Shown: in pieces, positions 8,370 to 17,284 of the stretch
Layout: every line of letters begins with the position of its first letter
How positions within the stretch are numbered: position 1 is the first letter of the stretch
Source: Pedobacter nototheniae
GTDB taxonomy: Bacteria > Bacteroidota > Bacteroidia > Sphingobacteriales > Sphingobacteriaceae
Direction of reading: 5' to 3'
Length of the DNA: 64,000 nucleotides
Assembly: GCF_004335085.1 (NCBI RefSeq)
Contig: NZ_RQRS01000001.1
Coordinates: 248,001-312,000, forward strand
The notes under the pieces: generated by a model
What the model was told of the DNA's origin: nothing
What the model saw: the letters and a program-made list of their open reading frames with translations, nothing else
Database searches by the model: none
Program-made: the position numbers and the translations under genes

Positions 8370-8545
8370 TACCACGGAAACACTAAAGCCACGGAAAATA
8401 AAGGGGAAGAATGTTATAATTAATTATTTAGAGTGTTCTGAATGTAACGTGGGTTTGATTTTAAATTTTGGAAAGCCAGTTCTTGAAATAAGAAGGGTTG
8501 TATGGTAAGAAAATGATTCCGTGTAATTCTGTGCATCGGTGGCAA
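8370..8545. repeat. Intergenic repeat element with inverted CCACGG/CGGTGGC ends
   Basis: The sucD-msrB gap of 410 bp has no gene. Its left part contains ACCACGGAAACAC and a second CCACGG; its right part (8517-8545) reads CCGTGTAATTCTGTGCATC followed by GGTGGC. The ends are imperfect inverted repeats. I recognise this wording as a dispersed Bacteroidota intergenic sequence; a related fragment is at 25190-25215. The remaining bases to 8712 show nothing recognisable. Confidence 0.5.
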
Positions 8546-8712
8546 ATAATAAAGTTTCTAAAATGAATTATTTACTTCAATCTATAAAAATCCTTGATCA
8601 AATTTAATTTTATCACCAATTTGTAAACTGTATTGCAAATATTGATAACAACAAACCAAAATCTATAGCTTAGCGTATATGTGTTTATAAGCAACTTAAA
8701 CACACATACAAA

Positions 8713-9213
8713 ATGAAAACGATGTTAAATAAACTAATTTTAGTTTCGGCTGTTATTATAACAATGGGATTTAGTGCATGTGCACAAAAACAAGATAAGC
8801 AGGCAAAACAAACTAAAGAAACAGAACAAATAATACCAAAGAAAAAGATGAATTGGAATCCGCTAACACCTGAAGAAGAAAGAGTAATTGTTAATAAAGG
8901 TACCGAATACCCAGGTACAGGTAAATATGAACACACTACTGATAAAGGAACTTATGTTTGTAAAAGATGTAACGCACCACTTTATCGTTCAGAAAGTAAG
9001 TTTGATGCACATTGCGGATGGCCTGCATTTGATGATGAAATTAAAGGCGCAGTTAAACGTATTCCTGATGCAGACGGATCACGTACAGAAATTGTTTGCG
9101 CCAATTGTGGTGCTCACTTAGGACACGTATTTTTAGGGGAAGGATTTACAAATAAAGATACCCGCCATTGCGTAAATTCAATCTCTATGAATTTTGTGCC
9201 AGATAAAAAATAA
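8713..9213 (+). CDS. msrB: Peptide-methionine (R)-S-oxide reductase MsrB, lipoprotein form
   Basis: MsrB reduces the R-sulfoxide of methionine in proteins. The 166-aa product has a hydrophobic leader ending FSAC (Cys23), a plausible lipobox, so it is likely an envelope-anchored repair enzyme. The MsrB domain spans about 45-163. It has structural zinc pairs CKRC (83, 86) and CANC (129, 132), the signature HCGWPAFDD, GAHLGHVF, and the catalytic Cys153 in DTRHCVNSISMNF. No MsrA domain is fused. The gene stands alone with its own terminator. Confidence 0.93.
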   Translation: MKTMLNKLILVSAVIITMGFSACAQKQDKQAKQTKETEQIIPKKKMNWNPLTPEEERVIVNKGTEYPGTGKYEHTTDKGTYVCKRCNAPLYRSESKFDAHCGWPAFDDEIKGAVKRIPDADGSRTEIVCANCGAHLGHVFLGEGFTNKDTRHCVNSISMNFVPDKK

Positions 9214-9238
9214 AGAGTAGGATTAGTTGGGTTAGGAT

Positions 9239-9270
9239 AAGGTGTAAGACATAAGTTTTACACCTTTTTT
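9239..9270 (+). terminator. Intrinsic terminator after msrB
   Basis: AAGGTGTAAGAC pairs with GTTTTACACCTT (12-bp stem with one mismatch, loop ATAA), followed by T residues. Confidence 0.8.
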
Positions 9271-9358
9271 TGTACTCCATAAAAATAGCAAGTTCTAATG
9301 GAAGGATTATAATATATTGCGTTTAAGCTGCTTTAAACGTATATTTTTAGGGTAAAAG

Positions 9359-9387
9359 TTTGATTATAAACTAAATGCTTATATTTG
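9359..9387 (+). promoter_or_regulatory. Promoter of the RlpA-like gene
   Basis: TTTG (9359-9362) and TATATTTG (9380-9387) are 17 bases apart, followed by the ATG 27 bases later. Confidence 0.65.
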
Positions 9388-9413
9388 CATGCTCTTTAGA
9401 AAAGATTTAGCCT

Positions 9414-9794
9414 ATGAGATACCTTCTGTTATTAAGTAGTTTGTTTTTGTTTTTACATAGCAACGCACAAAATTCTGATTCGAATAATGAACCAGATAGC
9501 ATCAAAAAAACAGGATATGCAACCTATTACCACAGAAAATTCGAAGGTCGCCGCACCTCAAGCGGAGCACGCTACCGCGGTAAAAAATTAACCGCCGCTC
9601 ACAGAACACTTCCCTTCGGTACCAAAATTACAGTAACCAACCCAGCTAATGGAAAATCAGTAACGGTTAAAGTAAATGATCGTGGTCCATTTGTTAAAAA
9701 ATATGCTATAGATTTATCAGAAAGCGCCGCAAAAGAAATCGGTATTTACCGTAAAGGTAGCGCTAAGGTACAATTAAGCTATAGTGTTGAATAG
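9414..9794 (+). CDS. RlpA-like double-psi beta-barrel septal protein
   Basis: This 126-aa secreted protein has a signal peptide of about 18 residues (ending HSNAQ). The rest is one double-psi beta-barrel: TGYATYYHRKFEGRRTSSG, LTAAHRTLPFGTKITVTN, and VKVNDRGPFVKKYAIDLS, with the conserved Asp in VNDRGPF. E. coli and Pseudomonas RlpA carry this domain plus a SPOR domain; here SPOR is missing, which is common in short Bacteroidota versions. Pseudomonas RlpA is a lytic transglycosylase for naked glycan strands; the same activity here is inferred from the domain only. Confidence 0.88.
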   Translation: MRYLLLLSSLFLFLHSNAQNSDSNNEPDSIKKTGYATYYHRKFEGRRTSSGARYRGKKLTAAHRTLPFGTKITVTNPANGKSVTVKVNDRGPFVKKYAIDLSESAAKEIGIYRKGSAKVQLSYSVE

Positions 9795-10243
9795 CACTCT
9801 TTTTAGCTCTAATTTAAAGGCTAAATTTAAGTTATTAACACTCATTTTGGTTTCCTAAACCCTTAAAAAGAAATGATTAGCTTTTTTTTCCATTGAAAAT
9901 GATATTTAGCTGATCGTTTTCTCCACCCAAATCGAACAAGTGTTAACAACTTTGACTAACAAAAAAGGGCTCACTTCTATATATTTGTTCAACAAAGTTC
10001 TTTAAGTTCTTGCCTTTGAAAACAAATATAAAAGCTTAATTTTTAGTGATTTAAAAAGCGGATCTCCTGATTTAAAAATTAAATTCCTCAACTAAAAACA
10101 AAGTTGTTCATCAAAAGCCAGGCTTAACACTTTCACAAAACAGAGTTTTGATATAAGACCAAACAATCATCATATAAAATTGATGGCTGAGGTGCTTCGT
10201 CTGCTCTAAATAAAACGATTAAAAGATTAAAAACTATCAGCGT
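9795..10243. other. 449-bp gene-free region: long leader of nrdB
   Basis: No open frame of note is present. A promoter-like box lies at 9980-9987, leaving about 250 bases of leader before nrdB. The leader contains a small hairpin CAAAAC-AGA-GTTTTG (about 10136-10150). I looked for cobalamin-riboswitch conserved blocks and NrdR-type boxes and could not recognise either. Confidence 0.4.
9980..9987 (+). promoter_or_regulatory. -7 box TATATTTG, probable nrdBA promoter
   Basis: TATATTTG matches TAnnTTTG; a TTTG at 9951-9954 lies 25 bases upstream, slightly farther than usual. It is about 256 bases before the nrdB ATG. Confidence 0.5.
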
Positions 10244-11218
10244 ATGGAACAGGATGAATTACTATTAAGAGAAAACAAAGACCGATTTGTGCTTTTACCA
10301 ATTAAGTATCCGGCAATTTGGGAAATGTATAAAAAAACCGAAGCAAGTTTCTGGACGGCCGAGGAAATCGATCTTTCTGATGACCAAAAACATTGGGATA
10401 ACTTAAATGATGGCGAAAGACATTTTATTTCGCACATTTTAGCTTTCTTTTCTGCCAGTGATGGTATAGTAAATGAAAACCTGGCTGTAAACTTTATGAG
10501 CGAGGTTCAACTACCTGAAGCGCGTTGCTTCTATGGTTTCCAAATTATGATGGAAAATATCCATGCAGAAACCTACGCCTTATTAATTGATACCTATATT
10601 AAAGATCCTGAAGAAAAAGATCGCTTATTCCATGCTATTGATACAGTTCCGGCTGTAAAAAGAAAAGCGGAATGGGCACTTCGCTGGATTGAAAATGGAA
10701 ATTTTGCCGAACGTTTAGTTGCCTTCGCAGCTGTAGAAGGTATTTTCTTTAGCGGTAGTTTCTGTTCAATTTTCTGGTTGAAAAAACGTGGCTTAATGCC
10801 AGGATTAACTTTTAGCAATGAGTTAATTTCCAGAGATGAAGGTTCACACTGTGAGTTTGCATGTTTATTATACAGCATGTTGAGCAATAAACTATCAGAA
10901 GAACAAGTGCATGCAATTATTAGCGATGCCGTTGAAATTGAAAAAGAATTTATTACCGATGCACTTCCAGTTGCTCTAATTGGTATGAATGCAAAATTAA
11001 TGAGCCAATATATTGAATTTGTAGCCGATAGATGGTTACAGGAATTGGGCTACACAAAAATTTACAATGCTACAAATCCATTCGATTTCATGGAAATGAT
11101 TTCGTTACAAGGAAAAACAAACTTCTTCGAGAAACGTGTTGGTGATTATCAAAAAAGTGGTGTATTAACCTCTGCTGATAATAATAAACAAGCATTTTCT
11201 TTAGATGAGGACTTTTAA
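10244..11218 (+). CDS. nrdB: Ribonucleotide reductase class Ia small subunit (eukaryote-type R2)
   Basis: NrdB holds the di-iron centre and tyrosyl radical needed by NrdA to make deoxynucleotides. The 324-aa protein closely resembles eukaryotic R2: [61 protein letters not shown]. Iron ligands can be placed as Asp73, Glu104, His107, Glu165, Glu199 and His202, with the radical Tyr111 in [11 protein letters not shown]. The C-terminal tail AFSLDEDF is the peptide that docks on NrdA and resembles the mammalian tail. nrdA follows 165 bp downstream, and the gene has a long leader. This is the usual class Ia type in Bacteroidota. Confidence 0.96.
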   Translation: MEQDELLLRENKDRFVLLPIKYPAIWEMYKKTEASFWTAEEIDLSDDQKHWDNLNDGERHFISHILAFFSASDGIVNENLAVNFMSEVQLPEARCFYGFQIMMENIHAETYALLIDTYIKDPEEKDRLFHAIDTVPAVKRKAEWALRWIENGNFAERLVAFAAVEGIFFSGSFCSIFWLKKRGLMPGLTFSNELISRDEGSHCEFACLLYSMLSNKLSEEQVHAIISDAVEIEKEFITDALPVALIGMNAKLMSQYIEFVADRWLQELGYTKIYNATNPFDFMEMISLQGKTNFFEKRVGDYQKSGVLTSADNNKQAFSLDEDF

Positions 11219-11227
11219 AGGAATTTA

Positions 11228-11363
11228 GAATTAATGAATGATGAAATGAGTGAATGCTCTTTTATCAATCAATCAAAAATTAAATAAATATATAATGGAT
11301 GGAGCAGGGCGATGGGTGTATTAACATTATCTCATTCAAAACTTACTCATTCAATCATTAATA
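11228..11363. repeat. TGAATGA/TCATTCA-rich spacer repeat between nrdB and nrdA
   Basis: The 165-bp spacer begins with AATTAATGAATGATGAAATG and ends with ACTCATTCAATCATTAATAA, imperfect inverted copies of each other. The same words recur in the trailers of the truA duplication (1197-1285, 1437-1525) and before aguB (17208-17272). Confidence 0.65.
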
Positions 11364-11383
11364 AAATTTAAATCTCAAAATAT

Positions 11384-13768
11384 ATGTTCGTACTAAAAAG
11401 AGATGGCCGCAAAGAGGCGGTACAATTTGACAAAATCACTGCCAGGATTCAAAAGCTGTGCTACAGTTTAAATTCAGACCTTGTAGATCCTATTGATGTA
11501 GCCAAAAAGGTTATTGAAGGTTTATATGACGGTGTAACAACTTCTGAATTAGATAACCTTGCCGCAGAAACTGCTGCATCGTTAACTACAAAACACCCTG
11601 ACTATGCCTTGTTGGCATCGCGTATAGCAGTTTCTAACTTGCATAAAAATACGACGAAGTCATTCTCGGGAACGATGAAAATGTTGTACGAATATTTCGA
11701 CCCGAAAGCACAAAAAGCTGCCCCGCTTATTGCTGATGACGTTTATGAGATTATTGAAAAAAATAAAGATATTTTAGATAGTTCTATTATTTATGACCGT
11801 GATTTCGGATTCGATTATTTCGGTTTTAAAACTTTAGAAAAATCTTACCTTTTAAAAGTAAACGGACAAATTGTTGAGCGTCCTCAGCATTTGTTCATGC
11901 GTGTTTCTGTAGGTATCCACAAAGAAGATATTGAAAGTGCAATTAAAACGTATAATTTAATGAGTGAGCGTTGGTTTACACACGCTACGCCAACCTTATT
12001 TAATGCTGCTACACCAAAACCTCAAATGTCATCATGTTTCTTGTTAACTATGCAAGATGATAGCATCGAAGGGATTTATGATACATTAAAACAAACTGCT
12101 AAAATTTCTCAAAGTGCTGGCGGTATTGGCTTAAGCATCCACAATATCCGTGCAACAGGCTCTTACATTGGCGGTACAAATGGTACAAGTAATGGTATCA
12201 TCCCAATGTTACGTGTTTTTAATGATACAGCACGCTATGTAGATCAGGGTGGAGGTAAGCGTAAAGGTGCTTTTGCAATTTATTTAGAACCTTGGCATGC
12301 TGATGTTTTTGAGTTTTTAGATTTACGTAAAAACCACGGTAAAGAAGAAATGCGTGCCCGTGATTTATTTTATGCCCTTTGGATAAATGATTTGTTTATG
12401 CAACGCGTTAAAGATAACGGCGATTGGACATTATTTTGCCCACATGAAGCCCCAGGCTTAGCCGATTGTTTTGGAGCAGAATTTGAAGAACTATATACTA
12501 AATACGAAGCAGAAGGTCGTGGTCGTAAAACGATTAAAGCACAAGAACTTTGGTTTGCAATTTTAGATTCGCAAATTGAAACGGGTACACCTTATATGTT
12601 GTTTAAAGATGCAGCGAACAGCAAATCTAATCAGCAAAACTTAGGTACTATTAAGAGTTCTAACTTGTGTACCGAAATTATTGAGTACACCTCTAAAGAT
12701 GAAGTTGCTGTATGTAACTTAGCATCATTAGCTTTACCTCGCTTTGTAATTGGCGGTCAATTCGATCATCAAAAATTATACGATGTAACTTATCAAGCTA
12801 CATTAAACCTAAATAAAATCATCGATCATAACTATTACCCTGTTCAGGAAGCTGAAAACTCTAACATGCGTCACAGACCAGTTGGATTAGGAGTACAAGG
12901 TTTGGCTGATGCATTTATTTTAATGCGTTTGCCTTTCGAAAGCGATGAGGCTAAGCGTTTAAATAAAGATATTTTCGAAACAATCTATTTTGCATCAATG
13001 ACTGCTTCGCATGATTTAGCTGTAAAAAACGGTCCTTATCAAACATTTAAAGGTTCTCCTTTATCAAAAGGTAAATTCCAGTTTGATCTTTGGAATGTAA
13101 CTCCAGATAGCGGTCGTTGGGATTGGAATGCATTACGTAAAAAAGTAGTAAAAGATGGTGTATACAACTCTTTATTAGTTGCGCCAATGCCAACTGCATC
13201 TACTTCACAAATTTTAGGTAATAACGAATGTTTTGAACCATATACTTCAAATATTTATACCCGTCGTGTATTAAGCGGAGAATTTGTAGTAGTAAACAAA
13301 CATTTATTAAAAGATTTAGTAGCATTAGGTTTATGGAACAACGATATGAAAAACAAAATCATATTGGCAAACGGTTCTATCCAAGCTATAGCTGAAATTC
13401 CTGACTATATTAAAGAATTATACAAAACAGTTTGGGAAATTAAAATGCGTAACATCATTGATATGGCTGCAGATCGTGGCGCTTATATCTGCCAGTCGCA
13501 ATCTTTAAATCTATTTGTAAACGCACCGAATACATCAAAATTAACTTCAATGCACTTCTACGCATGGGAAAAAGGTTTAAAAACCGGTATGTATTACTTA
13601 CGTACACAAGCTGCATCGCAAGCGGTTAAATTTACGGTAGAAAACCAAGGCGGTAAAGCAATTGAAGCAGTTATCCCAGCAGAAATGTCGCAAGATCAAG
13701 TTGCAGAAGAAATCATTGACGGCCCAGTTTGTTCAATGGAAGAGGGTTGCATTAGCTGCTCTGGATAG
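11384..13768 (+). CDS. nrdA: Ribonucleotide reductase class Ia large subunit (eukaryote-type R1)
   Basis: NrdA reduces ribonucleoside diphosphates. The 794-aa chain has an N-terminal ATP-cone (about 1-90) for allosteric activity control, then the R1 barrel. Catalytic cysteines are Cys218 (QMSSCFLL), Cys429 (NLCTE) and the thiyl-radical Cys444 (VCNLASLAL), at the same residue numbers as in human RRM1. Specificity-site and barrel motifs [20 protein letters not shown] and [20 protein letters not shown] are intact. The C-terminal redox pair sits in GCISCSG. It shares a transcript with nrdB, probably reading through the repeat-bearing spacer, and ends before a strong hairpin. Confidence 0.97.
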   Translation: MFVLKRDGRKEAVQFDKITARIQKLCYSLNSDLVDPIDVAKKVIEGLYDGVTTSELDNLAAETAASLTTKHPDYALLASRIAVSNLHKNTTKSFSGTMKMLYEYFDPKAQKAAPLIADDVYEIIEKNKDILDSSIIYDRDFGFDYFGFKTLEKSYLLKVNGQIVERPQHLFMRVSVGIHKEDIESAIKTYNLMSERWFTHATPTLFNAATPKPQMSSCFLLTMQDDSIEGIYDTLKQTAKISQSAGGIGLSIHNIRATGSYIGGTNGTSNGIIPMLRVFNDTARYVDQGGGKRKGAFAIYLEPWHADVFEFLDLRKNHGKEEMRARDLFYALWINDLFMQRVKDNGDWTLFCPHEAPGLADCFGAEFEELYTKYEAEGRGRKTIKAQELWFAILDSQIETGTPYMLFKDAANSKSNQQNLGTIKSSNLCTEIIEYTSKDEVAVCNLASLALPRFVIGGQFDHQKLYDVTYQATLNLNKIIDHNYYPVQEAENSNMRHRPVGLGVQGLADAFILMRLPFESDEAKRLNKDIFETIYFASMTASHDLAVKNGPYQTFKGSPLSKGKFQFDLWNVTPDSGRWDWNALRKKVVKDGVYNSLLVAPMPTASTSQILGNNECFEPYTSNIYTRRVLSGEFVVVNKHLLKDLVALGLWNNDMKNKIILANGSIQAIAEIPDYIKELYKTVWEIKMRNIIDMAADRGAYICQSQSLNLFVNAPNTSKLTSMHFYAWEKGLKTGMYYLRTQAASQAVKFTVENQGGKAIEAVIPAEMSQDQVAEEIIDGPVCSMEEGCISCSG

Positions 13769-13830
13769 AAACGAGGAAAGAAAGCGGAAAGTTTAAAGTC
13801 TGCTTGTCGATTACATATTCAAAATTAAGT

Positions 13831-13870
13831 AAGGTTTTGGGCAAATGCTCAAAACCTTATTTTTTGTTTA
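13831..13870 (+). terminator. Strong intrinsic terminator after nrdA
   Basis: AAGGTTTTGGGC (13831-13842) pairs with GCTCAAAACCTT (13847-13858) around an AAAT loop with one G-U-type pair, followed by ATTTTTTGTTT. Confidence 0.88.
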
Positions 13871-13878
13871 TATTTTTG
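13871..13878 (+). promoter_or_regulatory. -7 box TATTTTTG abutting the CWC gene
   Basis: TATTTTTG ends 4 bases before the ATG at 13883 and directly follows the nrdA terminator T-tract. A start site 5-8 bases after the box would fall on or next to the A of the ATG, giving a leaderless mRNA. Confidence 0.55.
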
Positions 13879-13882
13879 CACC

Positions 13883-14104
13883 ATGTCTTCACATATCCAT
13901 AGCGCCAAACACGAAATCATTCCTTGCGAAAGATGCAATACTGCTATTGAATGTAAGGCAAATTCTTACACCAAATGCCAATGCAGCGTAGTGCAATTAA
14001 GTATTAACGAAGTACAGTACATAAGTGAATTATATGATGGTTGCCTTTGTGCTAAATGCTTAAAAGAACTTCAGGATGAATATCAGGAAGGTTTAAAAGT
14101 ATAA
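13883..14104 (+). CDS. Cysteine-rich CWC-family small protein
   Basis: This 73-aa protein has eight cysteines in pairs: CERC (15-18), a single Cys24, CQC (32-34), then CLCAKC near residues 54-59. The layout matches the Cys-rich CWC family (PF14375) of small probable zinc-binding proteins of unknown function. It lacks a signal peptide, so it is cytoplasmic. The gene ends 3 bp from the stop of the convergent membrane-protein gene. The likely transcript is leaderless. Confidence 0.75.
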   Translation: MSSHIHSAKHEIIPCERCNTAIECKANSYTKCQCSVVQLSINEVQYISELYDGCLCAKCLKELQDEYQEGLKV

Positions 14105-14107
14105 AAT

Positions 14108-14758
14108 TTATAAACGATCCAATTCTTGCTGTAATTCTTTAGCTAACACGAGATAGGTTTCCGCATTTTCGTCGTGATATTCTTCCGTATATTCTTTTAA
14201 AGCAGAAATATATTCTTCTATAAATTCTTTATTCGTTTTATCAGCCTCATACTTAATGCGAGCAGTATTAATCGGTTCTTGTTTTTCGTAACGTCGAAGA
14301 ATTAAACCTTCTTCCGATTCATCGTATAAAATTACAATATTCTTTTCGTAGCCGGGAATATACTTAACAGGAAAGGCCTTATCCGTTGATGGGATACGAA
14401 TTGAATTTTCAATTGGATAGATAGTCGCCGAAGTTGTCGAAAAATAAGTATTTACATATTTGCCATCCTGTTTTTTTACAATGGCTTCGTAATCATGAAT
14501 ATTTTGTTCATTTAAAGTAGAGCTTGTTTCTATATTAGAAGTAATGATCGCCGTACTTTTTACACCAAATTTGTTCAAAAACCAGGCATTTAAAAACTGA
14601 CTTGCAAAACCATTGGCAATAGAAAGCGGAAAGATTAAGATAAGGACCCATGCCTTTCTGCTCAATCTGAAGATTAAACTTATAATTAAAATAATTATAA
14701 GAACGGTATAAAAACCATGGTGGCTAATAAAATAAAGTATTTTGGATAGAAAGATCAT
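14108..14758 (-). CDS. Unknown membrane protein with C-terminal charged helix
   Basis: I do not recognise this 216-aa protein. Two hydrophobic segments are visible at about residues 13-29 and 36-50. A mostly beta-predicted, polar region follows (about 60-165, with repeated aromatic and Thr-rich strands such as GKYVNTYFSTTSATIYP). The end is a Glu/Lys-rich helix (about 170-216). The shape suggests a membrane-anchored protein with one soluble domain. It is convergent with the CWC gene and has no operon partner. Confidence 0.6.
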   Translation of the reverse strand: MIFLSKILYFISHHGFYTVLIIILIISLIFRLSRKAWVLILIFPLSIANGFASQFLNAWFLNKFGVKSTAIITSNIETSSTLNEQNIHDYEAIVKKQDGKYVNTYFSTTSATIYPIENSIRIPSTDKAFPVKYIPGYEKNIVILYDESEEGLILRRYEKQEPINTARIKYEADKTNKEFIEEYISALKEYTEEYHDENAETYLVLAKELQQELDRL

Positions 14759-15113
14759 TTTAATTAAGATTATTAAATAAGATCAAAGCCTCTTCAAGTT
14801 AAATGAAGGTAGTAAATAGTATTCGAAATTGGTTGATTAATCCTTTAAATATTTGTTTTTTAGGTGTTTCCATCTACAATTACATTTCTAAGCACCCGGA
14901 TAAACTAGAGCGTATAAGTGGATTTTAATAATAATAATGAACCTACTTTCAAAAGAAAATGTGCCTTTAAATCATTTAAACACAGGTGTTTTTTCGACTT
15001 AATTTTTTAGAAAAAAAATGTGTTAAAAAGAGTAACATTCTTGTAACGGAACCATCTATATCATGCTTGATAAATGAATTATCATGCATCAAAAACTAAA
15101 AATAATATAGATT
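14759..15113. other. 355-bp gap before the SPFH gene
   Basis: The gap is AT-rich. Apart from a 41-codon open frame (14803-14928) I see no recognisable element; no exact TAnnTTTG box was found near the SPFH start. A promoter for the SPFH gene presumably lies here. Confidence 0.4.
14803..14928 (+). CDS. Possible 41-aa small protein
   Basis: An ATG at 14803 opens 41 codons starting MKVVNSIRNWLINPLNICFL and ending KLERISGF. It has a basic, amphipathic start, a hydrophobic middle (ICFLGVSIY) and a charged tail. No homologue is recognised and no clear promoter precedes it, so chance is a real alternative. Confidence 0.22.
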   Translation: MKVVNSIRNWLINPLNICFLGVSIYNYISKHPDKLERISGF

Positions 15114-17078
15114 ATGGAATCTCTCGTTTCTAATTACTGGTGGGTTTTAGTGGCACTGTTATGTGTAGTTTTATACAAATATATTTTACGCTTCTTATTT
15201 GGGATGGTTATTGTTCCTGAAGATAAGATTGGATTAATTACCAAGAAGTTTGTACTCTTTGGCTCAGATCGTGAGCTACCTGATGGACGAATTATTGCTG
15301 TAAAGGGCGAAGCAGGTTTTCAAGGTAAAACATTAGCCCCAGGTTTATACTTTGGTATGTGGTTTTGGCAATATAGTGTAACCATGGAACAATTTACAAT
15401 TATCCCCGAAGGGAAAATTGGATTAATTATGGCAAAAGATGGTGCCGAAATTCCAACAGGAAATATTTTAGGGCAAAGGGTAGAATCTGATAACTTTCAG
15501 GATGCAGTGAAGTTCCTGGAAAACGGAGGTCAGCGTGGTCGGCAAACTTCTTATATAACTTCGGGTTCTTACCGTATAAACACCATGTTATTTCAAATTT
15601 CGGTTACAGATATGATCCGAATACAAGAAAGTATGGTCGGAATTGTAACTACGCTTGATGGTTTGCCAATTGAAGCAAATCAAATTGCTGGTAAACTCAT
15701 TGATGGACATAATAATTTCCAAAACTTCGATAATTTTATTAAAAACGGTGGTAATCGTGGTTTGCAACCTCAGGTTATTTTGGCGGGTTCTTACAATTTA
15801 AATCCATGGGCAATTCAAATGGAAGAAATCCCGATGACGGAAATTGCAATTGGTTATGTAGGTGTGGTTATTTCTTACATAGGTAATGAGGGAAATGATT
15901 TAACTGGAGTTGACTTTAAGCATGGAAATATTGTAGCAAAAGGCTCTAAAGGTGTATGGCTGGAGCCCCTTGGACCAGGTAAATACCCAATTAATAAATA
16001 CATTATGAAGGTAGAGTTGGTGCCAACAACAAATTTGGTTTTAAATTGGGCATCTGCCAGAAGTGAGGCACACAATCTAGATAAAAATTTATCAACAATT
16101 ACGGTACGTTCAAAAGATGGTTTCCCTTTTAATTTGGATGTTGCTCAAATTATTCACGTTCCAACAACTGAGGCACCAAAGGTAATTGCACGTTTTGGTA
16201 ACATGGTTAACCTGGTTTCGCAAGTTTTAGAGCCAACTATTGGTAACTATTTCCGTAATTCGGCTCAGGATAGCGACGTTATTGCTTTCTTAAGTACCCG
16301 TAAAGAACGTCAGGAATCCGCGAAAGAACACATTCGTAAAGTATTAGATGAATATAATGTGAATGCAGTTGATACGCTCATTGGAGATATTGTACCACCA
16401 GAATCATTAATGAAAACCTTAACCGATAGAAAAATTGCGGAAGAGCAAAAGGTGACTTATAATACACAGAAACAAGCGCAGGAAACCCGCCAAGGTATGG
16501 AAAAGGAAACTGCAATTGCTGATATGCAAAAGGATATTGTAAAGGCACAACAAAGTGTTGAAATTGCCGAACGTACAGCAAGTGCAACGGTTAAAAAATC
16601 AGAAGGTGATGCAGCGGGGGTTAAACTGGCAGTTGGTGCAGAAGCTGAGGCTACCAAGATGAGAGCGCATGCAGAGGCTGAAGCAACTAAAGCAAGGGCA
16701 CAAGCAGACTCTGAAGCCATAAAGCTAAGAGCATCTGCAGAAGCAGAACAAATTTCACTTACAGGTAGCGCAGAGGCAGGAAAAATTTTAGCAGTAGGTA
16801 AATCAACAGCAGAAGCCTATGAGTTAGCCGTAAAAGCACTGGGTGGTGAAAACTTTACCCGTTATAAAATTACTGAAGAACTATCCAAAGGTAATGTTAA
16901 GCTTATCCCTGATGTATTAATTGGTGGAAATGGAAATAATGGCGGTTCAGCGATGGATGGCTTATTAGGATTAAAACTAATGGAATTAATGGATCCTGAG
17001 AAACGAAAAGAAGTGGTTGCAGTGGCAGAAATTGTTGAATCGAAGCCAAAACCTAAGAGAGATAACATTAATCCTTAA
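15114..17078 (+). CDS. Large flotillin-like SPFH/band-7 protein with four N-terminal repeats
   Basis: This 654-aa protein has an N-terminal membrane helix (about 8-31). The next 270 residues consist of four related units starting at about 32, 96, 169 and 240. Each opens with a P/E-x-x-IG-hydrophobic strand and closes with a G-S/K-Y-x-(I/L)-N-type turn; units 2 and 3 share NFQ-x(5)-F-hydrophobic-x-NGG-x-RG. The SPFH domain follows (about 303-440). A long Ala/Glu/Lys coiled coil (about 445-580) contains flotillin-like EAEATK and AEA repeats. The C-terminus is Gly-rich, then charged. Flotillins form large oligomers at membrane microdomains; such a role here is inferred. The repeats are an unusual addition to the usual flotillin plan. 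Confidence 0.82.
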   Translation: MESLVSNYWWVLVALLCVVLYKYILRFLFGMVIVPEDKIGLITKKFVLFGSDRELPDGRIIAVKGEAGFQGKTLAPGLYFGMWFWQYSVTMEQFTIIPEGKIGLIMAKDGAEIPTGNILGQRVESDNFQDAVKFLENGGQRGRQTSYITSGSYRINTMLFQISVTDMIRIQESMVGIVTTLDGLPIEANQIAGKLIDGHNNFQNFDNFIKNGGNRGLQPQVILAGSYNLNPWAIQMEEIPMTEIAIGYVGVVISYIGNEGNDLTGVDFKHGNIVAKGSKGVWLEPLGPGKYPINKYIMKVELVPTTNLVLNWASARSEAHNLDKNLSTITVRSKDGFPFNLDVAQIIHVPTTEAPKVIARFGNMVNLVSQVLEPTIGNYFRNSAQDSDVIAFLSTRKERQESAKEHIRKVLDEYNVNAVDTLIGDIVPPESLMKTLTDRKIAEEQKVTYNTQKQAQETRQGMEKETAIADMQKDIVKAQQSVEIAERTASATVKKSEGDAAGVKLAVGAEAEATKMRAHAEAEATKARAQADSEAIKLRASAEAEQISLTGSAEAGKILAVGKSTAEAYELAVKALGGENFTRYKITEELSKGNVKLIPDVLIGGNGNNGGSAMDGLLGLKLMELMDPEKRKEVVAVAEIVESKPKPKRDNINP

Positions 17079-17093
17079 TTTAATTTGAAGTTT

Positions 17094-17126
17094 AAAGTCC
17101 CAATGAAAATTTGGGCTTTTTAATTT
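17094..17126 (+). terminator. Intrinsic terminator after the SPFH gene
   Basis: AAAGTCCCAA (17094-17103) pairs with TTGGGCTTT (17111-17119) with one bulged T, followed by TTTAATTTTT. Confidence 0.65.
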
Positions 17127-17188
17127 TTATTCATTTCGATTACAAAAACAATTACATAATAATGCCGTTCTACTTTTAAACAAAATAG

Positions 17189-17196
17189 TAACTTTG
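17189..17196 (+). promoter_or_regulatory. -7 box TAACTTTG for aguB
   Basis: TAACTTTG matches the Bacteroidota -7 consensus exactly, 88 bases before the aguB ATG. No clean -33 TTTG was found. Confidence 0.5.
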
Positions 17197-17207
17197 CAAC
17201 CTAATTT

Positions 17208-17272
17208 TGAATGAATAAATTTTGAATGATTGAATGATGTGCAATCACTCATTTTATCATTCTCTCATCCTA
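17208..17272. repeat. TGAATGA/TCATTCT-type spacer repeat before aguB
   Basis: The leader contains TGAATGAATAAATTTTGAAT, GATTGAATGATG, then CACTCATTTTATCATTCTC, forming an imperfect inverted repeat like those near truA and between nrdB and nrdA. Confidence 0.55.
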
Positions 17273-17284
17273 TAATTTAAAAAA

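Noticed and set aside
9988..10243. Cobalamin riboswitch before nrdB
   Set aside because: The conserved riboswitch core sequences could not be found, and class Ia reductase does not need B12.
16457..16720. Ala-rich minus-strand open frame inside the SPFH gene
   Set aside because: It is the mirror of the Ala/Glu-rich coiled-coil codons on the plus strand; no start context or homology.
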